Shown piece by piece: positions 45,258 through 52,537 of a DNA stretch of 64,000 bases (within the stretch, counting starts at the first letter, position 1; every line of letters begins with the position of its first letter). The position numbers and the translations under genes are program-made. The stretch lies in contig NZ_VFOW01000001.1 of assembly GCF_006716355.1 (NCBI RefSeq), forward strand, positions 4,898,001-4,962,000, in the 5' to 3' direction. A model generated the notes under the pieces. The model ran no database searches. It saw only the letters and a list, made by a program, of their open reading frames with translations, and was not told the origin of the DNA. This DNA is from Stackebrandtia endophytica. Its GTDB lineage: Bacteria > Actinomycetota > Actinomycetes > Mycobacteriales > Micromonosporaceae.

Positions 45258-45494
45258 ATGCGAGACCAGGACTTCTCTCAGGACCGAGATGCGTTCGACG
45301 CGATCGTGCAGAACCAGCTGGACGACTTCGAGCTCGGTTTCCCCGATCCCGGCCGGATCGAGGTCGGCACCGAGACCGCCCGCATCATCGACGATGCCGT
45401 CGCCGGCCTCGAACAGCAGAACCCCTGCGGCGGTTTCGAGCCGCTCAAGGACAAGCTCCTGCGGAAACTCTGGATCAACGACGACGACGCCTGA
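45258..45494 (+). CDS. small acidic hypothetical protein
   Basis: A 78-residue acidic frame (RDQDFSQDRDAFDAIVQNQLDDFELG...) with a predicted helix, a Pro/Gly turn and another helix. I recognise no family. ATG 45258 gives a compact protein; an in-frame GTG at 45195 would add 21 low-complexity residues. It lies about 110 bp after the DyP gene in the same direction and might be co-transcribed. A gene is likely from its coding-like composition; its role is unknown. Confidence 0.55.
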   Translation: MRDQDFSQDRDAFDAIVQNQLDDFELGFPDPGRIEVGTETARIIDDAVAGLEQQNPCGGFEPLKDKLLRKLWINDDDA

Positions 45495-45540
45495 CACTGC
45501 TTGATACTCGGGAGCGTACTACGGTTTCCGTGTGGCGGAA

Positions 45541-45726
45541 TCACCGTTGCGCATGAGCACCGACCTTCGAGGCCGGTACACCGTCGTGGGAGCCGTTCTT
45601 GATCTCCGCGATGAGATGTTCCAACTGCTTGTGAATTCGATCGAGCCGGGGTATGACATCGAGGCTGTTGACGATGTCGCGTCCGGTGGGGATGTTGCCG
45701 CAGACGAGGATCAGAGTAGCTGTTAG
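45541..45726 (-). pseudogene. possible gene remnant opposite an intergenic stretch
   Basis: Between 45495 and 45832 no intact gene is evident. On the minus strand a 61-codon open stretch (stop at 45541-45543) reads LILVCGNIPTGRDIVNSLD, then RLDRIHKQLEHLIAEI, with high third-position G+C. It has no start codon, so a decayed gene end is likelier than a gene. The opposite strand also has a 64-codon GTG frame (45532-45726) with weaker codon use. I recognise neither. Confidence 0.25.
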
Positions 45727-45832
45727 TTACACAAGCTACTGTCCATGTTGGTGTCAGTGGTGGATCGTTCACGGCTTCTGTTCTGCCGTAACGTGGCGGG
45801 CATCAGATCAACCTTTCGTGATGGGAAGACAC

Positions 45833-46253
45833 ATGGCATTCTCCCGGGTCGCGGCATCCCTGTTGGCCTGCGCGATCGTAGCCTTGACGGGATGTGCAGC
45901 CGGAGGTGTCGACGGCCTTGGACGTCTGGTCGGCGTGCATGACTGAGGCCGGTTACCCGGGTTTGGAGGACGTCGGGTCGTTCCTGCAGGTCATCTGGGA
46001 CGAGGTGTGGAACCCGATCGCGGCCGATTCACCCGCTCAAGGTTCGGCCGAATTCGCGGCGGCCAAACAGGACGAGATCGCTCTGGTGATGATCCACATC
46101 GACTGCGACGAGCAGGTGGGACTGCGCGAGGCCTACCTGGCGACCTCGAGCCGGTTGATCGATGAATACCTGATCGAGAACGAGACCTCGCTGTTCGCTT
46201 GGTACGAGATGCTCACGGCCGCACGGGAAGCCACCTCGCGCGAATTGTCGTAA
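45833..46253 (+). pseudogene. lipoprotein gene split by a frameshift
   Basis: ATG 45833 starts a signal peptide with a lipobox, FSRVAASLLACAIVALTGC, but this frame ends after a few more codons. A second frame from 45894 (+1 relative) continues as PEVSTALDVWSACMTEAGYPG to the stop at 46253. Together they would make one secreted lipoprotein of about 140 residues with an A-L-D-V-W-x-A-C-M segment seen in small actinobacterial lipoproteins. The shift lies close after the lipobox codons (about 45893-45910). It is a true frameshift, a sequencing error or, less likely, programmed. Confidence 0.6.
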
Positions 46254-46260
46254 GCGACGA

Positions 46261-46294
46261 ACCGCCGGTGGCTCGAACTTCAGCCACCGGCGGT
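46261..46294. terminator. bidirectional hairpin terminator
   Basis: ACCGCCGGTGGCT (46261-46273), 8-nt loop, AGCCACCGGCGGT (46282-46294): a perfect 13-bp stem between the converging lipoprotein and HNH nuclease genes. Confidence 0.75.
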
Positions 46295-46309
46295 CACGTC
46301 ATCGTCGGG

Positions 46310-46981
46310 CTAGGTCGCCAGGGCCGGCTCCACATCGATCACCTCTTGGCAACCGACGGCGTGCTCACGCAGTGCGTCCAGCTCGGCGGGATCGACGGTC
46401 AGGCCCCAGCGGGTCTTCACCGCCGTCCACTCGGCGATGTATTGGCAGCGAGCCTCGGCACGCGGCGGCATCCAGGTCGACGGGTCCTGGTCGGCCTTGG
46501 AACGGTTGGTGCGAGCGCTGACCGCCACCAGTGACCGGAAGTCGCCCAGGTCGTTGGCGTAGGCCCGACGTCGCGACGCATCCCAGTCGTAGGCGCCCGA
46601 ATCCCATGACTCGGCCAGCGGCACCATGTGGTCGATGTCCAGTCCCCGGGCCTCGGTGAACATCTGGCCGTCGTAGTAGGAGTACCACTCGCCGCCGGTC
46701 AACCGGCAGTCCTCGTCGACCTCGGGGGCGACGAAGGCCTCGTCGATCAGCACCTCGTTGCGGGTGTTGCAGCCGTCCCGGTCCTCATCGATCCAGTGTC
46801 GGAACTTGTTGCGGCTGTAGCCGTCTCGGACCTCGTCAGCGACGGGCAACGCCTCGATCGCCTCGTCGAGCGGCACCGCCTGCTGAGGCAGTTCGTTCGC
46901 GATCGCCGACGTGGGCGCGAACAGTACGACGGCTGCCGCCGCCGCGATGGACGCGGCCGCGATGCGGGTGAGCGTGGGCAC
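46310..46981 (-). CDS. secreted HNH/DUF1524-type nuclease
   Basis: A 223-residue protein with a Sec signal peptide (1-28, Ala-rich core, cleavage near AIANE). The nuclease core has LDIDHMVPLAESWDSGA (His118), a following NDLGDFRSLVAVSARTNRSK segment with the expected Asn and Lys, and PSTWMPP. This is the actinobacterial DUF1524-like extracellular HNH family, which cuts nucleic acid with a bound divalent metal. Four cysteines (71, 92, and two near the C-terminus) may form disulfides. It probably scavenges external DNA or attacks competitors. No immunity partner is adjacent. Confidence 0.9.
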   Translation of the reverse strand: MPTLTRIAAASIAAAAAVVLFAPTSAIANELPQQAVPLDEAIEALPVADEVRDGYSRNKFRHWIDEDRDGCNTRNEVLIDEAFVAPEVDEDCRLTGGEWYSYYDGQMFTEARGLDIDHMVPLAESWDSGAYDWDASRRRAYANDLGDFRSLVAVSARTNRSKADQDPSTWMPPRAEARCQYIAEWTAVKTRWGLTVDPAELDALREHAVGCQEVIDVEPALAT

Positions 46982-47083
46982 GTGGAGTCTCCTTGGGACA
47001 GACCTGGCAGGACTCCACGATCCTCACACCGCCGGGAGCCGGGTCCCTCTAACGACACGCCGTCCACCCGAGAAGGATGACAA

Positions 47084-48628
47084 TCAACCGGTGGCCTGTC
47101 GGGCGGCCTCGGTGTGCCACTGTTGATTGGCGTCCTCGGTGCATTCCTGCCCTTGCGGCCCATCCGAACCCAGTGCCAGACAGTAGTTGCCGTTGCTGAC
47201 GCTCTGGATCTGCCAGACGTCGACCTCGTCGGTGGACTCGATCCAGTTCAGCTTCCACGCCGTGTTGAAGTCACACGTGCCCGGTTCGACTTCGGCACCA
47301 CCGTATGTCCAATTGAGACACGTGTCGCCCGAGGACTCCCAGACGATCTTGAACACGTCGTCGGCCGACGGACTGGGGATGAACTCGAACCGTGCCGCCG
47401 TGGAACAGTCCACCAACTCGGTGTAGGTGAACAGGAACCACTCGGTGATGCTGACGCACTGGCCGCTGTGGGCGTTGGCCAACATCGAGGTCGCCGGGGA
47501 ATCCGGCCCCGTCGGGCTGGGCGACGGCGAGGGGGAGGTGGGGGACGCCGAGGTCGGGTCGTCCTGCGCCGCCTGATTGCCGCTGTTCTGTCCCAGCGTG
47601 AAGGCGAAGATCGCCGCCGCGGCGATCACCACGACCACGCCGAGGGTGACCGCGACGGTGGTCATGGTGCGGCGCCGCAGCAGCTGATCGACCGAGGAGC
47701 CGTCGGGCTGCGGCTCGTCCGGTTCCGATTCCTCCCGGTCGATCAACGCGGTCGCCGGCGGCGGGATCGTGGCCATGCCGACCGACATGGTGCGGGTGGT
47801 CCGGGGCTCACCCGGCGCGTCCAGCGCCTGTGTCAGCTCGGTCGCCGAGGCGAAGCGATGCGCCGGGTCCTTGGACAACATGACCGCAATGATGTCGGCC
47901 AACGCCGACGGAACGTCCTCGGGCAGTGGCGGCGGTGGCTGATTCAGCTGAGCGGAGATGATCGCCGGGGTCGACTCGCCGTAGAAGGGCGGTCGGCCCG
48001 CGAGGCACTCGTACCCGACGATCCCCAGCGAGTAGACGTCCGACGCCGGAGTCAGGTGATCGCCGCGCAGCTGTTCGGGGGAGGCGTAGTCGACGGTCCC
48101 GATGACCGACCCGGCCGAGGTGAGGGCGCTGTGGCCGTGGGTGCGTGCGATACCGAAGTCGATCACCGTGACCTCTCCGGACGCGCCGATCAGGATGTTG
48201 GCCGGTTTGATGTCGCGGTGCACGATCCCGGCGCCGTGCGCGGCTTGAAGTGCGGTGGCGCACTGCCGAAGTATCGACGCGGTCGTCGAGGCGTTCAGTC
48301 GACCGTGCTGCGCCAACACCTGCGACAGCGGTTGCCCGTCGACCAGCTCCATCACCAGGTACGACAACGTGGTGCCGTCGGGTGCGGTCTCCTCGCACGC
48401 GTCGTAGAGGTCGATGAGGCCGGGTGCGTTCAGTGAGGCCAGAGTGCGTGCCTCCCGGATGAACCGTTCCCGAAACGCGGGGTCGGCCGCCAGTGCCGGG
48501 TGGAGAACCTTGATGGCCACGGTGCGGTGCAGCGTGAGGTCGACCGCCTCCCACACCTCACTCATGCCGCCGGTGCCGATGCGGCGTTCCAGCCGATACC
48601 GGTCCTTCAGGACGTCGCCGTTTCGCAT
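47084..48628 (-). CDS. membrane Ser/Thr protein kinase (PknB-like) with lectin-like ectodomain
   Basis: A 514-residue Hanks-type kinase. Gly loop GTGGMSEV (18-25), Lys40, HRD (137-139), DFG (157-159) and the activation segment with TVDYASPE are all intact. One transmembrane helix (about 322-345) follows a juxtamembrane region. Outside, a Ser/Pro-rich linker leads to a ~130-residue Cys-containing domain ending in NQQWH, like ricin B-type (R-type lectin) modules, instead of the PASTA repeats of PknB. ATG 48628 is preceded by GGAGG. The kinase probably senses a glycan or cell-wall ligand; targets are unknown. Confidence 0.92.
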   Translation of the reverse strand: MRNGDVLKDRYRLERRIGTGGMSEVWEAVDLTLHRTVAIKVLHPALAADPAFRERFIREARTLASLNAPGLIDLYDACEETAPDGTTLSYLVMELVDGQPLSQVLAQHGRLNASTTASILRQCATALQAAHGAGIVHRDIKPANILIGASGEVTVIDFGIARTHGHSALTSAGSVIGTVDYASPEQLRGDHLTPASDVYSLGIVGYECLAGRPPFYGESTPAIISAQLNQPPPPLPEDVPSALADIIAVMLSKDPAHRFASATELTQALDAPGEPRTTRTMSVGMATIPPPATALIDREESEPDEPQPDGSSVDQLLRRRTMTTVAVTLGVVVVIAAAAIFAFTLGQNSGNQAAQDDPTSASPTSPSPSPSPTGPDSPATSMLANAHSGQCVSITEWFLFTYTELVDCSTAARFEFIPSPSADDVFKIVWESSGDTCLNWTYGGAEVEPGTCDFNTAWKLNWIESTDEVDVWQIQSVSNGNYCLALGSDGPQGQECTEDANQQWHTEAARQATG

Positions 48629-48910
48629 GTTCGCCTCCCTTCGAGCAACGATTATGCAGGGTCTGGGCGACAGACCTGCGGTCCGCATCCGGTTGTCGAA
48701 CCTCGGCCGGGGTGGCGGATGAGTCGGGCTGCGTTCGACCACGACCGACGTTGGTTAGACCCGTCTCCGCCCGCGATATTCCAGTATGGACTAATGCCCT
48801 GTTGTCATGTCACCACAGGGGGATAGACTTGAACTCGTCCCTGATGGAGCGCTTCGGCGGAACGCCCATCCGGTGTCGATCCTCGCCCCCTAGGTGAATT
48901 TGAGGTAGTC

Positions 48911-49150
48911 GTGATGAAGCGTGAACCCGTACTCATCATCATGTCCGTTCTGGCGGGACTCCAGGTGTTCGTCGGCGGCGCGGCATTCACCGAGTTGGTC
49001 AGCCTGCGCGTGGCGGGCCTGCTGGCGTTGTCGGTGGCGGCCATACAGGTCGGCGTGCAGTTCTACGTGCGTGGCCAGGTGACTCCGCTGGAGAAACTCG
49101 CCGCCGAGAAGGCACCGGCCGCAGACACGTCGAAGGCCGCCGCGAGCTGA
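48911..49150 (+). CDS. small membrane protein, holin-like
   Basis: A 79-residue protein (78 if ATG 48914 is used) with two hydrophobic helices (LIIMSVLAGLQVFVGGAAF; VAGLLALSVAAIQVGVQFYV) and a charged Ala/Lys tail, the size and topology of actinophage-type holins. GAGG lies upstream. No endolysin or phage gene is near, so it may be a domesticated holin or just a small membrane protein. The divergent kinase gene shares its promoter region. Confidence 0.65.
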   Translation: MMKREPVLIIMSVLAGLQVFVGGAAFTELVSLRVAGLLALSVAAIQVGVQFYVRGQVTPLEKLAAEKAPAADTSKAAAS

Positions 49151-49203
49151 CCCTCGGGCGTGTCCCGGCCGGTCGGCGTGGTCGACCGCCGTAGCGTGTC
49201 GGA

Positions 49204-50151
49204 GTGCTGCATATCCAGGTGGTGTCACCGTCCGACCGCACCGACGAGGTGAGTCGCCTCCTCACCGAGGAGGCCGAGGTGACCAACCTGGTGGTGCTTC
49301 CCGGCGCCGCGCGCAAACCCACCGGGGACTTCATCGTCTGCGATGTCACCCGCAGCGGGGCGAACGACGTCATCGACATGCTCGACCGGCTCGATGTGGA
49401 CGTTCACGGGTCCATCGTCGCCGAGCGGGTCGACCTCATGTTGGGGCGCGCGGCATCCATCAATCGTGAGAACGACGAGACGGTGGTCTGGGAGGAACTC
49501 CAGCAGCGTGTCGACGACTCCAGTCGACTCACCTGGTCCTATTTGGCCTTCCTCGTCATCGCCGTGCTGATCGCCGCGATCGGTATCGTCCGAAACTCGT
49601 CCATCTTGATCGTCGGCGCCATGGTTCTCGGTCCGGAGTTCGGTCCGGTGGCGGCGTTGAGTTTCGCGGTGTTGCGGCGCCGGTTCGACCGGTTCTGGCG
49701 CGCGGTGCGGACTCTGGCGGTCGGATTCGCGGTGGCCATCGCGATCACCGCGGTCTTCGCACTGGTGATGTATCAGATCGATTGGATCGAGCCTTCGATA
49801 TTGGACGATCCACATCGGGCATCACAGTTCATCGTCGACCCCGACCGCTGGTCGCTGCTGGTGGCACTACTGGCCGGGGTCGCCGGCGTGCTGTCGTTGA
49901 CCTCCGACAAGTCGCAGGTGCTGGTCGGCGTATTCATCTCGGTGACGACGGTTCCGGCGGCGGCCAACGCCGCGGTGGCCGCCCCGCTCGCCCACTGGGA
50001 CGAGGTCGGTCCATCGTTGACTCAACTGGTCGTCAACCTGACCGGGATGTCGGTGTCGGGGACGCTGACCCTGGCCGTCCTACTGATGTTCTGGGGCAGG
50101 GCGGGTTTGCGGCAACGCCTGGCTCACGGCCACCACAACGTCAGGGCTTGA
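49204..50151 (+). CDS. DUF389 family membrane protein
   Basis: A 315-residue protein. The N-terminal ~95 residues form a soluble ferredoxin-like domain. The membrane part has the DUF389 hallmark ILIVGAMVLGPEFGPVAALSFAV and TVPAAANAAVAAPL, with about six helices. The family is widespread and its function is poorly known. It begins with GTG behind GGAG and lies 53 bp after the holin-like gene. Confidence 0.88.
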   Translation: MLHIQVVSPSDRTDEVSRLLTEEAEVTNLVVLPGAARKPTGDFIVCDVTRSGANDVIDMLDRLDVDVHGSIVAERVDLMLGRAASINRENDETVVWEELQQRVDDSSRLTWSYLAFLVIAVLIAAIGIVRNSSILIVGAMVLGPEFGPVAALSFAVLRRRFDRFWRAVRTLAVGFAVAIAITAVFALVMYQIDWIEPSILDDPHRASQFIVDPDRWSLLVALLAGVAGVLSLTSDKSQVLVGVFISVTTVPAAANAAVAAPLAHWDEVGPSLTQLVVNLTGMSVSGTLTLAVLLMFWGRAGLRQRLAHGHHNVRA

Positions 50152-50160
50152 TGGTCTGCA

Positions 50161-50565
50161 TCAGTCCACCACGGCCAGGGCGTCGATCTCGACCAGCATC
50201 TCCTCGCGGGGCAGTCCGGTGAACACGGTGGTGCGTGACGGAAGCACGCCGCCGCCGACACGGGAACCCACGAACTCCCCGTAGGCGTCGTTCATCGCGG
50301 TGAAGTCGTCCCGAGTGGTCAGATACACCCGAAGCATGATGACGTCGGTGAAGTCGGCTCCACCCGCCTTGAGGATGGCCTCGACGTTCTTCAGCGTCCT
50401 CACCGTCTGAGCCGCGACGTCACCGGGATGGAGGTATTCGTTGGTTTGCGGGTCGACCGGGCCCTGCCCGGAGACCTGGAGGATTGGTCCCTTGCGCACT
50501 CCCTGTGAGAAGGTGTGGGCCGGTGCGGGAGCGTCAGTGGTGGTCACGGCGATCTTGTCAGACAT
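50161..50565 (-). CDS. RidA family (YjgF/YER057c/UK114) protein
   Basis: A 134-residue RidA-fold protein with LQVSGQGPVDP, the conserved ADFTDVIMLRVYLTTRDDF with the substrate-binding Arg (R-V-Y-L), and LPREEMLVEIDALA. RidA enzymes hydrolyse reactive 2-aminoacrylate and other imines released by PLP-dependent dehydratases. Its divergent neighbour 40 bp away is a PLP enzyme of the D-serine dehydratase type, so the two may work together. The protein begins at ATG 50565. Confidence 0.92.
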   Translation of the reverse strand: MSDKIAVTTTDAPAPAHTFSQGVRKGPILQVSGQGPVDPQTNEYLHPGDVAAQTVRTLKNVEAILKAGGADFTDVIMLRVYLTTRDDFTAMNDAYGEFVGSRVGGGVLPSRTTVFTGLPREEMLVEIDALAVVD

Positions 50566-50605
50566 ATCGGTAACATACCTTGCTATTTGATGTGGGAGCC
50601 AACGG

Positions 50606-51820
50606 ATGCGACACGATACCGGTTTGGAGCGCTGCTACGAGGTACGCCTCGACTGGCGATGGAAGTCGATACCGCCGTCAGCCGACGGTTTGACGGTTCG
50701 GCAATGGCTCAACACCCAACCGCACCGGGACGACCTCGCCACACCCGCCATGACCATGGATGCGGCGGCGTTGCAACACAACATCACCGCCATGGCCGAC
50801 TGGTGTGCCGCCGCCGGACTGGCGCACATGCCGCACGGCAAGACCACCATGGCACCGCAGCTGTGGCACCGACAACTGGACGCCGGAGCCGTCGGCATCA
50901 CGCTGGCCACCGGTCCGCAACTGCGCGTAGCCCGCGCGTTCGCCGTACCGAAGGTGTTGCTGGCCAACGAGTTGACCAACCCGGTGATGCTGCGGTGGGT
51001 CGCCGACTGGATCACCGACGGCGGTGACGTCACCTGCTTCGTGGACTCGTTGGCCGGCGTCCACGCGATGTCGGCGGCACTGTCCTCGGCCTCGGCGCCG
51101 CTGTCGGTGTGCGTGGAGTTGGGGGCACCCGGTGCGCGTGGGGGAGCCCGGGATCTGACCGAGGCACGGGAGATCGCCGAGGCGATCCGTGACAGTCCAC
51201 AACTGAGGCTCGTCGGAGTGGGCGGATACGAGGGAAGCCTCGCCCACGACGACCGGCCGGAGTCGATCGCACGGGTCGACGCGTTCCTGGCCGATCTGGT
51301 GACCCTGTTCGAGAGCCTGACCTGGGAGACCGACCAACCAGTCATCACCGCCGGTGGCAGCGAGTACTTCGATCAGGTGGCGGATCGACTCGCCCCGGTG
51401 GCCGCCTCCGGAGCGCTGGCCGTGCTGCGTGCCGGTTCCTACATCAGCCACGACGACGGCCTCTACGCTGCCATGACCCCGGCCGCGCGTGATCGGTCCG
51501 GGCCCCAGCTGTTGCCGGCGTTGCGTGCCAGGGCAAGCGTACTGTCCAAACCGGAGCCGGAATTCGCCCTGCTGGACGTGGGCCGGCGAGACCTCTCCTT
51601 CGACTCGGGCCTGCCGGTTCTCCTCGACGCTCCGGGCGCCACCGTGGTCGACCTCAACGACCAGCACGCCCACGTGCGCGGCGATGTCGCCCACCTGGCA
51701 GTCGGCGACATCGTCAGGCTCGGCGTCTCACACCCCTGCACCACCTTCGACAAGTGGACGATGATCCCGGTCCTCAACGACACCGGAACCATCGTCGACG
51801 CGATCCGGACCTATTTCTAA
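50606..51820 (+). CDS. PLP enzyme, D-serine dehydratase / D-threonine aldolase-like
   Basis: A 404-residue fold-type III PLP enzyme. The N-terminal alanine-racemase-like barrel carries the Schiff-base Lys79 in MPHGKTTMAP. The C-terminal domain has the HPCTTFDKW metal segment typical of the D-Ser dehydratase-like family, where His and Cys bind Zn. Members eliminate water from D-serine or cleave D-3-hydroxy amino acids. It is divergent from a RidA gene, which fits an enzyme making 2-aminoacrylate. ATG 50606 has GGGAG upstream. The 3' end overlaps the SWIM gene on the other strand. Confidence 0.87.
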   Translation: MRHDTGLERCYEVRLDWRWKSIPPSADGLTVRQWLNTQPHRDDLATPAMTMDAAALQHNITAMADWCAAAGLAHMPHGKTTMAPQLWHRQLDAGAVGITLATGPQLRVARAFAVPKVLLANELTNPVMLRWVADWITDGGDVTCFVDSLAGVHAMSAALSSASAPLSVCVELGAPGARGGARDLTEAREIAEAIRDSPQLRLVGVGGYEGSLAHDDRPESIARVDAFLADLVTLFESLTWETDQPVITAGGSEYFDQVADRLAPVAASGALAVLRAGSYISHDDGLYAAMTPAARDRSGPQLLPALRARASVLSKPEPEFALLDVGRRDLSFDSGLPVLLDAPGATVVDLNDQHAHVRGDVAHLAVGDIVRLGVSHPCTTFDKWTMIPVLNDTGTIVDAIRTYF

Positions 51821-52537
51821 GGTGTCACCGTCGTGGCGGGGCAGCGGTAATCGCCGCGCCGCGAAGGTGTACCCGGTGAGCCGCTCCAATTCGTACAGAC
51901 CCGGGCCCGCGCCGTAGAAACCCTCGACGGCGGCGGGAGGTCGGGTCACGGGTGCCGGTTCGGGGACCACCTGCTCGGCGGTGCGGTCTCTCAGTTGTGT
52001 CAGCAGGCAATCCCGATCCCGTCCTCGCAACAGCGGCAACAGGAACGGATCCTCGTCGAACCACACCGTGAACGCGTGCTGTAGCGCGATGATGTGCAGG
52101 CACACGTCGGTGCGGTCACGGCACGGACAGCTCGTCGTCAGATCCGCCCGCGTCGGGAACAACGTCAGTCCGATGTGTCCCAACTGGCGGTCGATGTCGG
52201 CGGGCAGTCGATCCTCCCGTAGCTCGGCCAGGTTTCGCCATTGCGCGGCCAACGTCTCGTACACCCGCAGCCACTCCGCCTCGGTGAACTCGCGGACCCG
52301 GACCACGGCCTCAAAGGACTTGCGTGGTTGATCGACCCACGCCGACAGCTCACCCGCCGTCACCTGTAGCAGGTCGACATGCCCGTTGGTCGCCAGGCTG
52401 CGTGCCTTCGGCAACCGCCCGTCGGGATAGCGCAGCCCCAACTCCTCCAACGTTCGCAGCCACTGTTTACCCCACCAGGACTGTCCGAAGCGGGCGGTGC
52501 CCAGGCCCACCTGACGATTGTCGTCCCGATCGATCAT
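51728..52537 (-). CDS. SWIM zinc-finger protein paired with SNF2 helicase
   Basis: A 269-residue protein with the SWIM motif C-x-C-x(6)-C-x-H as CPCRDRTDVCLH (Cys137, Cys139, Cys146, His148) and an N-terminal WWGKQWLRTLE segment seen in bacterial SWIM partners of SNF2 helicases. ATG 52537 overlaps the helicase stop (ATGA). The C-terminal ~30 residues overlap the converging PLP-enzyme gene by 93 nt, an unusually deep overlap that suggests the frame runs past its original end. The pair probably acts on DNA or RNA-polymerase complexes. Confidence 0.88.
   Translation of the reverse strand: MIDRDDNRQVGLGTARFGQSWWGKQWLRTLEELGLRYPDGRLPKARSLATNGHVDLLQVTAGELSAWVDQPRKSFEAVVRVREFTEAEWLRVYETLAAQWRNLAELREDRLPADIDRQLGHIGLTLFPTRADLTTSCPCRDRTDVCLHIIALQHAFTVWFDEDPFLLPLLRGRDRDCLLTQLRDRTAEQVVPEPAPVTRPPAAVEGFYGAGPGLYELERLTGYTFAARRLPLPRHDGDTLEIGPDRVDDGSGVVEDRDHRPLVEGGAGV

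Noticed and set aside
44193-45494. Encapsulin-DyP cargo system
   Set aside because: The DyP gene is present, but no encapsulin shell gene lies nearby and no cargo-loading tail is evident on the DyP or the small protein behind it.
43974-45497. Long minus-strand open frame of about 500 codons
   Set aside because: It is antisense to the DyP peroxidase, whose catalytic motifs are clear; the antisense translation has no recognisable domain.
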